Origin: Heliopora coerulea | Taxonomy: Eukaryota; Cnidaria; Anthozoa; Scleralcyonacea; Helioporidae | NCBI GenBank assembly: GCA_030142905.1 | Contig: JASJOG010000082.1 | Location: 1-64,000, forward strand | Direction of reading: 5' to 3' | Length of the DNA stretch: 64,000 nucleotides | Shown here: in pieces, positions 11,594 to 24,330 of the stretch | Layout: each line of letters opens with the position of its first letter | Position numbering within the stretch: the stretch's first letter is position 1 | The notes under the pieces: generated by a model | Database searches by the model: none | What the model saw: only the letters and a program-made list of their open reading frames with translations | Told to the model about the DNA's origin: nothing | Position numbers and translations under genes: made by a program

Positions 11594-13103
11594 ATAAAGA
11601 CCTTGCTGGAATGCTATTTTTTGAAATTAATGATTCTTATTATGAAATTAATGGTTCAAACAAACCTAAGGCGATGAAGTAAAAGGAGGCAATTTTTCAT
11701 GTTTTGTTGGTAAATGAAATAGTTTCTGGAAAGTGATGATGTCCAACGACTCGTGCTATTTCAAGATCATTCGCATCAGGGGATGATTACATTCGCTTCG
11801 AAAAGTTGAAGGTTCGCATCCCCACATGCAAAAATCGTCTTGTACGTAATCTTTAACCCATTCCCGTGCGATTTTGTACGTCACCGTTGTCATCTAGATG
11901 TATGTGTTAAACTCACAAGAGCTCCAAGCACGAACTGAAGCGAATCACCGCCAGTTCTATGCCTACTTGAACTGGACTGAGGTTATTGCATTCACCAGGA
12001 TGACAACAACAGTGCACAAAATGGCACGTTTAAACACTTCTTTAAGCTCTCGTAGGACCACACAAAGGGTCACCATTGGTCGCAGCTTGCCCTGATATCG
12101 AGTAGACCAACAGAGGTGACCACACGATGATAGTTATTATTTTATGATTATGTTTCTCTAGTTATCGACGATATATCTTCCTGATCCAGACGACCTAAAC
12201 AAGAAACTACATGCGTATGCCGACGACAACCAGTACGGTCAAGTTTTTATAGATTTGGTAAGATGATATGTAAATATATTTTTAAAATATCATTAATCTT
12301 GTTACATCATCCCTTTTTGCACAACCATAGACTTCATGTTAAATTTCGGACATTTTTGTAGTCTCCTTACGTGAATGATTCTGCTCTAAGTGTCCAGTCA
12401 AACTTCTCTCTTCACCGAACATACATTATTTATCGGACCCTGGGATTACGGTAATGCTTCCGTTTATCTTAATTATGGTAATTAAAAAAAGTTATGAATG
12501 TATAGCTGTACGAATCGAAAAAACGGACAAGTGAACACATAAACCGGTAGAAGAAAGGATGAAAGTGAAAGGAGTTGGAATGAAAGAACAAACGAACGAA
12601 CCCACCGATAAACGAGAGAATGAATGAGTGAATGTAGTTAGTGAGTGAGCGAGTGAATGAATCGATCGTTCGTAGTTGTCATCAGTTTCATTTCATGGAA
12701 GTCCAAAAGGAGAAAAGGCATATTTTCTGTAACCACGTACGTTTGCACGAGGTTCATCTTAGATCGTTCTTGTTTCGTTCGTAGACACTTGACTGTTGTT
12801 GACAGATGTAACAGGTAACATAAACTTTTAGCTCTTGTGCAATTTAAGGACAACCATCGAAAACTGACATTTTGATGTCAACTTTTGTTTTCATGTGCCC
12901 GCTGATTCGCTTGTTATCGCAATTTACATACTGCTCATGGAATTCGCATTTTAACCAGATAATCGTCACATGACATCTCTTGCAGAGTGCTTGGTATGAT
13001 TACGCGGAAGGACCTGATGGGCTTTAATCTCGAGGAGAAGATTGGTCAGTTGATGGAGAAACATCGAGAAGACTCTCGTTTGGAAATGTCCCGGCCTGTC
13101 TAA

Positions 13104-14003
13104 CGAAAGTTGAGTTATAGGTCATTGAAGGACAGTTTATTTTAACTTAACAATGTAAGAGAAGTTTCCTATTACACATCGAGAATTTCTTGGAGTGGTA
13201 ACCGTCACCATAGGAAGAGAACCACTAATTCCCCTACCTGTTAAATAGGAGTGTTTGAGCGAGAAACTTACTCCGACGAACATCATCTTTTTAACTCGAT
13301 ATTGAGTCACAAAACAAGACATATGATCAACCGAGGACGTAATGTAATTGGCTAGTTAGACGAAAGAATTTTATGTCAGACTGAAATTGCCACTCGCTTT
13401 ATCGGGCAGAAATTTCCGTCATGTAACTGAATGAATATTTTCAAGTTATCTCTTTTTAAGTTAGAGTGTAAATTCCCAATGTATTAAGACTCTATGTAAT
13501 CTACGTATTGTTCTGAACCGAAACCCTTTTATCCTGAAGCGCTGAATTTGGACATTACACCTTTGTCAAACGGGTTCAGTAACCTTAGAGTGAATTCTTG
13601 CAAAGCAGCATTGTTTTCTTTTGAGGTGTTATTACTAAGCGTTAGCTCATGGTGCGGTAAAGTTCTGACGTATGCACAAAAACAAATTATCTTTCAACTA
13701 GCACTGAAGGCTTAAACAACAGTAAAAAGCAGGTTTCAATGAAACTTTCACTGCTGCCAAAATTGTCGTTGACCTCCATCTCCCACGCACCATAGTCGAG
13801 GTGTGTCCATTAGTCTGCAGAATCAGTCCGTCCAAAACATGACTTTATGACACTTAATACAATACTGACTAAGAGTGTTAGATGATTTTTAAAGTAGGGC
13901 TGTAAAGACGTTGGCACTGAATGAGTACGACCTAATCGATTGTCACTCATAACAGAAATCTGATAAAAAAAAAACTTGCAATTTTATTTTCATATTCAAA
14001 TTA
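13104..14003. other. Intergenic, convergent 3' ends of the ClC gene and SSR2
   Basis: No conserved coding block was seen in this stretch. It should hold the two 3' untranslated regions. The short open frame at 13137-13322 on the minus strand has no recognisable protein features. Confidence 0.6.
13983..13988 (-). terminator. Likely poly(A) signal of SSR2
   Basis: The minus strand reads AATAAA 15 nt after the SSR2 stop codon (14004-14006). The 3' untranslated region would be very short. Confidence 0.5.
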
Positions 14004-17000
14004 TTACAATTTTTTTGGTTTCACAGCTTCATACTTGGAGTGAGTTGAATACCATATGACGTAGGGAAGAACTATGGTTGGTACAGTCATCAGAGCAAAA
14101 ATACCCCAGTCCAACTACACAAACAAGAAGTATAACTTACAGTCAAACAGAAATTAGTTGACAATGCACATTTTCTTTTTAAGGGAGCAAAGGGAAGAGA
14201 GACACTTGGTAGGGGCAAAAGGCAATATTTTCTCACTCTTCCCACCTCCCTTCTGCAACTTCTGACGACAACCTTGTGATAAAACTAAAACAATACAAAC
14301 ATTCCCTGATATTTGGAACTATTTTAAAGATATAAAATACAAGCCGATTCCCCCCCCCCCCCCCAATGACATCTCACAAACTTCCAAAGACTGTCTATTT
14401 TGAACAACGACAGCAGTAAACATGAAAACCACAAGGGTTGGAGGTAGAAAGGGCAGATATCTTGAAGGTTTTATAGTTTAGCACTTCCATCTTTCAAGCA
14501 GACCTTCAGGATTAATTCTGATTGATTTTAGAAGACTTCATAAAGCCAAGAGAGATAAGGGGTTTAAAGTGATAGAATCAGTATCTTTGAACTAAAAGGG
14601 CTTGCTGAAAACAGCCTTTTTGAGTTTTACTAGTGCTCTGGTTTTTGCCAGACAATTTTATTCAGCTACTTGATATGTCTGCATGTAAAAGATCAACTTT
14701 TGATGTGAGTTCATGTACACCATTTCCTGGAGTTGAAATGGCAAAAGGTTTCCTTTACACAATATACAGTAATACTTACAACATGGGGTGAATGTCTTCT
14801 GTTGAAATCTTTAGCATTCATAATGAACGTTTCACCAAATGCTGTTGAAAATGCCACCTGTTTGAAATCATAAGGTTACTTGTTCATTATCAGTCCCATA
14901 AATTGAAAAAGAAAGAGAAGGAAACAGAGATAGATGTCTGAACAGCCACTGGCACCACCTGGACTTCAGAATAGGGGACAGGTGGAAGTGAACTTCTGTC
15001 TTGCACAAACCTGAATAAAATTGTTTGATTTCACATTTCTAGAGTTGGTAAAAGTATGCCTTCTTTATGGAAACACAACAACATATGATACCTAGGTGAA
15101 ATAGAGTTTGTTTGCACAAACAGGAAGTTGATAAAATGTCAACCTTTCCTAGTTACACCCTAAAGCTGGTTACATGAAACACAGCTTGGGATGTGATCAG
15201 TACTATCTGTACATTTAACAGCTGAAGCAAAATCTTATTGATATAACATACAGGAGATAGTTTAGGAGAACATATAGGAGATTGTTTAACACAACAATGG
15301 CATTGTTCACTTGCTAGTGTATATCTGTTGGATAAGCTATCACAGCTTTGTACAGACTATCTGGTTATAATGCTACTTGTATTGTGACAGTCCTGAGTCA
15401 CTTTTTTCCTGTTGAATTAGTATCTTGCAGGGTTCTCCCTATGCTGGTTTGGGCTGGTCAGGCCCAATCAGCACTAACATAGCACTAACTTAATCTCCAG
15501 CATAAAGAAACACAATGCATTTCATGCTGACTGTAAGGCTCTAGACAGCTAACCATATTAACTCATTATCTGCTTTGAAAATGAAACAGCAGTTTTATTA
15601 AGCTGTGCATCTTGTTAATCAATCCACTGTTAGGCAGTTTGATGAGGCCAGGCAGTTGTTCCCTATTCCTTGGTTTTGGCCAGCACTCATTTTTAGCTGG
15701 GCAAAACCTTGCAAAGGCTCCAGGTTACCTGTTGGTCAGCTCCTTCCTTTGGCTCGTATGTGACCATTGCTGCTGTAATGTTGAATATTCCTGGTTTTAA
15801 TGGCTTCAAAATGATATTGTGTGAGACATTTGCAGCTCTGAATGAAGTTAAAGATGAAATACATGTACATGTATTTTATAACTATGAAAATTGTAACTAG
15901 TAAAAAAATAAAGCCAGTGGCATACCATCGGAGAGGGTGGGCTGAAGTTCAAACCCTCCATTGCTAGCACAAATGTTAAAAAACTGTGCCAGAAAGCCAT
16001 AAAAATCATAGGATAATCAGCCATTCTAAAGTGATATTTTCAAAGTCTATTCATATGATGTAATTTTTTTAGACATGCTGAAGTAGGTCTTCCATGAGAA
16101 TAGAAAATTCCCCAGACCTATAATTTTTCAGCCACTTTTATTAACTTGTATGCATTAAATTGTGACTTATATGACAGCTACTGATTGCCATGGTTTAATG
16201 CTACTGTATGGGGTATTCTTGACTCTAATCCTCCTGAAAAAAAGCTGTGTTTACATGCCTGAACAAATTCTATGTCAAGGCAAATAATAACTGCTATTTC
16301 AGATGACTAATTACCAAAACAACACCATTAACGAACCAAGCAAAAGTTGATAATGAAAGGATATGGTGCAATACTCTGCCATCTTACAGAAAGTTGGCCA
16401 CGTATAACCTCAAATTGTTCCTGAGTAAATGTTTCTTCCACCAGTGACACAGATGTAGCAGAGCTGGTAAATGAATTGAAAATTTAGTTAACTGGACAGT
16501 CTGCTACAACTAGACCAAAAATAAATATATCTTTCATATAATTTTTAGCAAGAATATGCTGGACAATTAGTGCTACAAGTGGGCTTTATTCCAGTTTTAG
16601 TATACCTTGATCCAATGTTATAAATTGTATAACTGACAGTGAGATCTCTGCCTTCCACAATGTATTCATTGAGGACTCGTTTTGATACTAGAAGATGTGC
16701 AGACTCTGAGTCTGCACTATAACAGCTGTAAAGGCGGACAGCCACCAGAAACAAACATGTCAAAGTCCACTGCAAAGAAATACAACATGAAGTATGAGTT
16801 ACATTTAAAAAAACAAAACAAAGAACAAACTAATAAGCAACTTTTCTGTAATTTATTTACTATGTATCTAGTCAAGATCAGTTGCCAACAAAGCATCTGT
16901 TGACTTACACTTCTGTTATGAGCCCTATATGCAGTACTACTCTAGTACTACCATGGTTTATAAATCACTGCATCCTAGCCATAAGCCTTTACACTGGAAC

Positions 17001-18195
17001 CCTAGATACTGATTTTGTCAAATCCATATTGCTTGTATTTACATTTTAAATCAGGGTTGGCTTTACTCTTGGGAAACTAAATTGATTTCCTTTTTGTGTG
17101 TGTTGTATAAGACCTATATTAGATTACAGGAAGACTGTGGGATAAAAATTAATAGTGATACAGAGTATAATGTGTTTTTGGAGGAAGCCAGGGGAAGTTA
17201 CCAACCAATCGATTTTCATTGATTTACCAAGCCCCTCAGTTTACACTACAGTGATTGATCTTTATCTTGTTACAAGATCAGCCAAGCATCAGCTTAAGCC
17301 AGCTGAAATACAGGAGGCTTCTGACTGAAGTGACACTTGACCAAACTTCTCTTGGTACTAAAATTAACTCTTTTCCATCCAAATCGAACTTTTATTAGTC
17401 AGCTTTAGCTTACACCAAAAGATTTTGGTTGTCAAGAAAACTGTCTCAGACTTGAGTGAGTTGAGACTATTGCAATAAATTCTTTTCAGTCTAAACTGAA
17501 CTTTTATTATTTTTCTCTGGCTAACACCAGACAATATTTTACTTATCAAAGAAACATGTCCCTGACCAGAGCAAGTTATATTCCGTTTATATAACACAAT
17601 TTGTGGCATACTTGTTGAAGACTTATGAACAGCTACACAAATAATATACAACAATTCATGGCTTATATTTTCAAAGAATATTATGAATTACTGTAAATTT
17701 CATTCATTTGCAATAACAATATTGACAAGAAACCTGTAACCCTCCAGTATCTTACCATTCTTAACACTTCTTAAGTACTACCCTAAAATGCCAGCAGAGG
17801 TTGTGATAATTTATTTGCCAGGGTTAATATCCAATAGCCAATCATATTCACGAAGCTTTTGTATGTGGAGTAGCAACAGCCAAATTTCAGAGTTGTAAGA
17901 ACGTTATTGCTGATTGATAACCCAAAACAATCACTTTGTTCGATAAAGTGTGCGCAAATCCCTTTAAAAATCCAGTTTCTCCAATCACAGTACATGACTT
18001 AGTTGTGATCACAATAAAACATTTAATACTACAGGAAATTAACAAACCATAAAGCTGCATTCAGGTAAACTTGGAAGTCTCATCACCAACGAAACCGGTC
18101 ACCTTTTTCCTTGTTAACAAGTATGACCTTGAGCATACACATTTATAAATACTTCAGCAGTCTTAAGTTGTGTAAAATAGGTAAAAACTTACCAT
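14004..18195 (-). CDS. SSR2: SSR2, translocon-associated protein subunit beta (TRAP-beta)
   Basis: An ER membrane subunit of the TRAP complex, which assists Sec61-mediated translocation. Minus-strand exons: 18193-18195 (the ATG alone, followed by gtaagt), 16606-16769 (hydrophobic signal peptide, then LLVSKRVLNEYIVEGRDLTV), 16388-16463, 15729-15837 (including NVSH, a conserved glycosylation site), 14780-14857 (ending DFNRRHSPHV) and 14004-14114 (transmembrane segment, a short lysine-bearing tail PKKL, stop). The order matches vertebrate SSR2 closely. Phases require one more micro-exon of 3n+2 nt (about 20-23 nt, the VKWDRI region of the family) between 15837 and 16388. I could not locate it. 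With it the protein would be about 186 aa, against 183 in human. The start is chosen because an AUG directly abuts a good donor and joins in frame to the signal peptide. Confidence 0.93.
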
Positions 18196-18683
18196 TTTCC
18201 TGGACGCGCAACACTACCCTCGTGTCCCTTCACCGGTGACTCATCAAAGAAAAGAAAGAAGAAAGATAAAATGATAAACTAGGCACCAGGCGTCAAAGCA
18301 ATGTTACCGCGCTCTTTCACGTATCGTGATAAATCGGAATATTGCCGTTCCCACTCGTAGGCATTGTTTTTTGCTGGTTTACGTGGTCTTTTTGCTTTTT
18401 GAAGTGATTCAAATGGCATTCTTGCTCTCCGAATTGAAATATCAGTAGGAAAGATGCTGGGTAATGCTTTCGAGAGAAGAGTGAGAGATGATACCAAAAG
18501 GAGTTACGTTGGTAAAGACATTTGCAGCTGTTCGAGTGGGTTATGGCATTCTGATGTATGGAGTTGAGGTAGCAGTTATCAACCATGGTGACTTGAAACC
18601 AGTGCTTGGAACGGGATGGGACAAGCAGTCCAGGTTGTTTACTGGAAGCATTGAAGAAAGTTGTACCTTTCATGCAACATAGT
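18196..18683. promoter_or_regulatory. Candidate bidirectional promoter between SSR2 and NUDT17
   Basis: The two start codons are 488 bp apart on opposite strands, so both 5' untranslated regions and both promoters must fit here unless non-coding first exons lie further away. The open frames at 18279-18497 and 18317-18673 (-) and 18488-18682 (+) overlap it, and none shows a recognisable protein. Confidence 0.55.
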
Positions 18684-21600
18684 ATGGGAAGTCCCGTTAG
18701 ATATACTGTGTCTTTATTTTCTGCTGAAAAGAAAAGCTATGTTTTAGGTAGCTTTGAGAAGGTAAGAATTGGAAATAGTTAATGTTCTTGATAGATAAAT
18801 AAGATAATATTCTGCTCAAAAGGTCAGATACTTACCACGCAAATGATTTCGGACCTGCATGGAAGTCCAGTTGCAAAATTTAGATATGGAAAAATGTAAA
18901 CACTACCTCTAAAACCTATTTCAGTTAATACATAACAAGGGTGGGTTTAGATGGGGAATCAGCTGCACCTCCCTGCCGTTTCTTGGTGCAAGATTCTCCT
19001 CAGCCACTTCTTGGTTGGTGTGATCTTGGTTGAAGAGCTAGAGTGCCCTAGTAAAGGTAGGGAAACTTCAAGAAGTTAGGGTGTTGGTGGTGGCAAGACC
19101 ACTAAGTTCAGAAGTAGAAGTTAGGGTACTTCTTATGGAGAAGGTGCTCGATTGTAAAGCAGAGTGGTACTGATAGCAGTTACCCTTTATGGGAATGGGA
19201 GGATGGCCCTGGTCAAAACTGACACTAAAGAAGGCATGGTGTCTGTCATAGTGGAGGTAATGGTTCAAGAAGGTTGGGTATATTTGAGTTGCCAGACTAC
19301 TTTTATCTCATTAACACTTCAGTTCTCCTAGAATATCAGTGACGAAAAGAGGATGTTCAAGATGTAGGTGGGAATGGTAGGAACATGAAGCATATGAGCA
19401 GGAGCTTAACATTGTTTAAGTTGGTTACTTATAACAAACTTTCTGTAAAAACACTTGGTTATAATAGCTGTCCAGAGGGCTTCTTCCATTATATAGACAC
19501 TCTTAGACAAATGGGTCCTATTACTGTGGATGATGTTTTGCCATGTAAACAGGACCTGCAGTAAGACAACATGTCACCTTGGTTCTGCTCAGTTAGTTCT
19601 GGCCAGCAATCAAAATTCTCAAAGTCAAGCCAAACCATGACTTTATAAGACATTAAACTATCAATTGTCCACCTTGTTAAAATATATATTAGGTACTATT
19701 GTAGTACGGCACATGAAATTCAAGCCTAAAGTATTCATTAGACCTTTTGCCACCAAGCCAACCATGTTGTCTGCCACTCACCAGTAGAATAATTTAGTGT
19801 CAGCAAAAGTAAGATTAAAAGACCAAACATATTCTGAAAAACAGTGTCATCTTGTAAACTCAAGATTCGAGTTATATAAGAGATGAAAGTGAAATGGTAA
19901 TATTTCGATTTTATTCTCAAAATCATCTTCAGACCAAGTGACTTTACATAAACATACCTAGGCCTTTATATATACAAAAACTGTGATTGCATCATTGGTG
20001 AGGAAGAAGAATGCCTACCTTAACATTTAACATGTAATTATAGCCAGGTAGGCATTCTTCTTCTTCACCAATGATGTCATCACGGTTTTTGTATATATAA
20101 AGACCTAGGTATGTTTATGTAAAGTCACTTGGTCTGAAGATGATTTTGTAATAAAATCTAAATATTACCATTTCACTTTGGTCTCTTATATAACTCGAAT
20201 CTTGAGTTTACTAGATGACGCTGTTTTTTGGAATATGTTTTGTCTTTTACTTTTTGAAACTGTCGGCTGGTTGTGTAAAAGTGAGATTATTAAGTGGAAT
20301 CTAATTATATTTGGAAATGGAAATTTTCAAGAGTCAGAATCTTATATATTAACACATAAATGTATGGGATCAATTTCAACTGGGGGGGGGGGGGGGGGGG
20401 TGGGGCTGAGGCCTGTTGCCCAATAATTTTCTGCATCACCTGAATTTTCAAAATGAACTAACAACTAAGCCATGTCTTCAACAAAAACTGCTCTTATATA
20501 TTTTATGCAATACTAAAGTGACATTGAAATGGGTACAAACAAAACAATATTAACTGACAATATGCTGTGCCATTTTTGTGACCATTGCTACTGCCTGAAA
20601 AATGGAAATGTTGCCTGAAAATATTGATGATGCCCAAATCTAAAGGGGCTACAGCCCCCCTGGCTCATATGCCTATGTATTAACATTTAATCTGGACCTT
20701 CACTTGAAATGTCGAGAAGCTTTTTTTCTGTCTTTTAGATAGTGTATAACCTCAAGAATGCCACTGAACATCTTGAAAACTCAGAATACAAGTCAAAATC
20801 AAGACGAAAGTTGAATTAGTAATATTTTGGTTTTATTTCAAAATCATCATCAGACCAATTCTCCTTTTTTCAGAGTTGTATTTCCAACACCCATTTCCAC
20901 TGATGATGGTTTTGAAATAAAACTGAAATATTATTAATTCAACTTTCGTCTTGATTTTGACTTGTATTTTGAGTTTTCAAGATGTTACTCTTTGGAATGT
21001 GTTTTATCTTGTAGTTTTTCAAATTGTTGGCTGGCTCAGGCTTACTATATCATTGCTTCTGTGCTTAATCTTGATTATTGCATTCAACCATTTTACCCTT
21101 GGAATGCAGTGGAGTTAAATGAGGACAGATCCTCATTCATGTACTGTAACCTGCACTATTTCTCATTGCATAGTGTTGTTTGTCTGTGCTTGGTTGCAAT
21201 TACAATAAAGTGGATGTTGAGTTTCACCTAAAGGACCGTGAATTGAAATTACATCCAACTGTGGAAGGAACCAGACTTGAGGTGTGAACAACTTTTAATA
21301 AACAATTTTTTTAGATAATTTATGTTTTTTAACATGTCAATTACTGACATATTGTTCCTTTATGGAAGTATTTTATCATTTTAATTTACTAATATCGTAA
21401 TGATATTTTATTGTTATTTATTATGATTGTAAAGATTTATATATATTGTTATTATTAAGAGGACCAAGTTGGAAAAGAGCTATGCTTTACTTGTTATACC
21501 CTCGGTAAATAAAGAGTTATTATTATTATTATTAATAATCTCTTTAGTTAATTAATAGAGTTTTGTTAGTCCACGTATAACTGTGCAAGGGGCACTGACT

Positions 21601-24330
21601 GAATTTTCACGCAATAATTATTTTATTAAAATTGTTGGTTGTTTTTTTCAACACTAATTCTTATTCAGTCTTCATTTATCCCAACTTTAGCATCCCAGCA
21701 ACTGCCCTTGTCGGTTTCTCACTTCTTCTGACATAGCGAGCATCAGTGAACGTTCAAGGACATCAGGAGTCAGGGTTGGTGTGTCTTTCGTGATCCAATC
21801 TGCAGATGGTCATGTTCTCCTTACACGGCGTCCAAAAACAATGCGAAGTTTCCCTAACATTTGGGTGACACCAGGTACTTGTTAAAAATATCACAAGGAA
21901 AACAAAGTCTTATTCTAAGAGGTTACTTTCCCGGATTTTCGGGGGAAAAAATTCATAAGAGTAACTAAAACTAATTTTTCCGAATTCCGCTTTTTGACGC
22001 TATTTATTTGTTCAGCTAAATTACATGTGCACGAAACGTAGCGGAAGCGTATATGTACGGCAATATGCGTGTATTATATGCCTGTGGCAGCGAGTGGTTT
22101 GAATACGGAAATCCGACAATTTGATTGGTTCACAAGCGGTTGGATATTTCCCGTATTGCCCGCTTGGGGGGGAGGGAGGAATTTTAAAAAAGCGTTGTTT
22201 GTGTCTAATAAAAATAAACAATCTTGACGAAATATGAAGTAAAAATGTGTTACAAACAATCAGAAAAGGAAAAGTAACCATGCAGAGTTAAGTTGGTGAA
22301 AAAATTCCATACGAAACGGCAACAGAATTTAAAGTTTTTATTTGACGTTCTGTGCCTTTGCATGTGTCAACTACGTTCCTGTTGCGCTCCTCTCGGTTAT
22401 TTTATAAACATTGGTTCAGTATTTCACTAGTACAGACCTCAGGCTCGGTCAGTAAGTAGTAAAATCACTAACAGGATTTGGGGCTCAAATGAGTTCACAC
22501 AGCAATTCTCCATCGTGATACCTCATCGGTTTCGAGAAATTTATCGCGATTGGGTGTTGACATGACAGTAGATAATGTGGTTGCGATAGTGATAACTTCC
22601 TATGGCTTTCACAATCTTCATATTTTTGATCCGTGTTAGTACTAGTAATAGGTTGGGATTCGGCTTGGTCAAGTATCACCTTATTTTACTTTCAAGCTGA
22701 TAATCTGATCGTTAATTGTGACATTCGTTTGATAGGAGGACACCTGGAGTCTGGAGAGACGGTAGGTACTTTGGTATTCTAACGTTAACAACTAAAGCCA
22801 TTTTTCTTTGGTGATGAAGTTTTGCTATCCGTCCTTTTCTTTCTTTGCTACCCGCTAAGTCATCCATTCATCTGAGTTCTAACACCTGAGTCCACTTAAA
22901 CACTCCGCTGACTTAATGTTAAAAAAGAATGGTGTTATTTTGAATTTTTGATGCCCGCGAACATTTCTTTGCTTGATCCAACCATATTTTCCTGCCGTTT
23001 GTTACAGTTGGCATGTGCTGGGATTCGTGAAGTCTTTGAAGAAACAGGAGTGTTGACGTCCGAAAGCTGTATAACTCCACTGGGTTTGTGGGAGGTAGGT
23101 TATGTCATGCGCACGCGACGTGATTGTTCGAAATCAAAACCTTGTTGTAGGAAATTAGGGGCTGGGGGAGGGGGAGTGCTGGTGGGACGGTGGTAGTTCA
23201 CGTCTCTCACCTATGCCTTTAACTTTACCTCTACTTCTGTTTCGCCAAGTTAATATTCTAACTCAGGGTCCTCACTTGTTCTGATAGGTAGGTGGCCTGG
23301 GAACTAGCAAAGTAGGCTCCTTATTGCTTCTCAAAGGTCCCCTGCCCAATATCGGAGTTTGCGTCTGTTTTATCTATATCTTTATCTCTGTCTACTGTAC
23401 ATCTGGCATCATGTTCTTGGTTGGGTGAAATACTTTACAGACATTGTTTTCAAAATGGATTGAAAATGTTTAGTTTTAAAAATGATTTTTAGTCTGTCTT
23501 TCCACCGGTCTTGGCGATGGGTCTTCCTACTGCTCATCACATTGTGGTTTACATGTTGGCACAGCTGCCTGACGATTCCAAGAAGATCAAACTGCAGCTG
23601 CAAGAGAGCGAAGTTAGTGCCGCAGCTTGGTTGGATGAGTTCACAGTTGCGGAGATTGTGAAGAGCGATGAATATGGCAAAACAAGGAATGTGGGACAGA
23701 GATATTTCAGGTTTGTCATCGGAAGCCAGTGCTGTTTTTCGCTTCAAAAATTGTCACGTGAAAATCGTCGATATAAGTTTGGTAGAAAAGGCGATAAGAA
23801 CTATCAACCAGACTCCGGCAGATGGCTGTCTTATTTCTGAAATATTTTTGAAGCTTCTGGAAAAAATAATCCTGAAAGCAAATAATAAAAGTCCTTTAAT
23901 ATCAACGATGATGTTCTCGAGCCAAAGTTTGTAATATTTCGACTTATTTCAAAGTCATTTGAAATAAGGTCGAAATTTTACCGTTTGCATTCATCTTATT
24001 TTTTACTTGATTCTTAAGTTTGCAAGATGATGTTTTTCGGAGTTCGCCTCTTACTTTATTCGTCCATATTCTAGAGCCAAAGTTGTACAAGATGGACAGC
24101 AGATCGACAAAGACCTGCCACTCTCCCCTTTAATGGCTTGCTTGCCTCAATCTGAAGATTGGAACAGAGAGCGACTTTCTAGTGGAAGCAAGTTCGCGTT
24201 GAAACAGTGGTTGAAGGACCGATATGCAACGGCTAGGGAAGTTAAACTTTCACATGCAGACTCTTTTGAAACAGTGTTCCAAACGATCACAAAAAAAGGA
24301 CACAATCCAAAACCTAGCCCTTTCTGGTGA
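18684..24330 (+). CDS. NUDT17: NUDT17-like Nudix hydrolase
   Basis: A Nudix-superfamily hydrolase expected to cleave a nucleoside diphosphate linked to another moiety, with Mg2+ bound by the Nudix box. Exons: 18684-18761 (start MGSPVRYTV), 21174-21281, 21691-21874, 22736-22761 (26-nt micro-exon), 23008-23094, 23493-23710, 24075-24330. All phases agree, giving 318 aa against 328 in human NUDT17. The Nudix box is split by an intron: GGHLESGET, then LACAGIREVFEETGV, matching GX5EX7REUXEEXGU. Further NUDT17 marks are LTRRPKTMRSFPNIWVTPG before the box, GLPTAHHIVVYML after it, and SSGSKFALKQWL near the C-terminus. An alternative AUG twelve nucleotides upstream (18672) would add MQHS. Introns hold palindromic repeats (19.9 and 20.9 kb) and a LINE tail. 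Confidence 0.95.
19850..20220. repeat. Long palindrome, family B copy 1
   Basis: Arms of about 170 bp (19850-20020 and 20043-20215) are nearly perfect reverse complements around a 20-bp spacer. In the left arm, read on the minus strand, CTGAAGA is followed by T, a GATTTT / AAAATC hairpin and GAAAT. The outer ends share the cttgagttt...gatgac...ggaatatgtttt motif with the copies at 20.9, 24.0 and 46.1 kb. It lies in NUDT17 intron 1. Confidence 0.8.
20755..20990. repeat. Palindrome, family B copy 2
   Basis: Arms at about 20760-20865 and 20890-20985. The right arm carries CTGATGA, T, then a GGTTTT-GAAAT-AAAACT hairpin and GAAAT. Its outer end (ttcaagatgtt...ttggaatgtgtttta) matches family B. 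It lies in NUDT17 intron 1. Confidence 0.75.
21455..21535 (+). mobile_element. LINE 3' tail (CR1/L2-like)
   Basis: A tail of the form gaccaagttggaaaagagc ... ccctcggtaaataaagagtt followed by (ATT)n is the usual 3' end of CR1/L2-type non-LTR retrotransposons: a conserved 3' untranslated end, AATAAA, then a short microsatellite. It lies in NUDT17 intron 2. No reverse transcriptase is left here. Confidence 0.6.
23933..24050. repeat. Family B fragment (collapsed palindrome)
   Basis: atatttcgacttatttcaaagtcatt is followed almost at once by an inverted copy (gaaataaggtcgaaatttta), then the family B outer end cttaagtttgcaagatgatg and ttcgga. It lies in the last NUDT17 intron, about 25 bp before the final exon. 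Confidence 0.6.

Larger units (their letters stand above)
1075..13103 (+). pseudogene. ClC-6/7-type chloride transporter gene, 5'-partial, with several frame breaks
   Basis: A CLC-family Cl- channel or Cl-/H+ exchanger of the intracellular (ClC-6/7) branch. Twenty exons are visible: 1075-1250, 1998-2090, 2454-2613, 3568-3651, 4287-4391, 5243-5333, 5682-5768, 5882-6008, 6809-6890, 6964-7054, 7639-7709, 8356-8455, 8916-9088, 9522-9573, 10049-10173, 10799-10904, 12162-12257, 12362-12452, 12785-12814, 12986-13103. Family blocks are clear: GSGIPE (selectivity filter), GPEGPMIH (gating glutamate), FGAPVGG, the helix ending SLTVIM, and two C-terminal CBS regions ending in GMITRKDL. N-terminal exons lie before position 1. 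Splice sites are intact, but conserved protein is only recovered by assuming small indels: extra A at 5285-5288, extra T at 5736-5739, a missing base near 5948-5955, an extra T at the 7054 exon end, a missing A near 8360, and two extra bases near 12421. The six other genes here show no such breaks, so this is a recent pseudogene or a badly assembled stretch. Confidence 0.8.

Noticed and set aside
18279..18682. Overlapping open frames on both strands, up to 118 aa, between SSR2 and NUDT17
   Set aside because: No family resemblance; they sit in the shared start region of two well-supported genes. The real NUDT17 start is in another frame at 18684.
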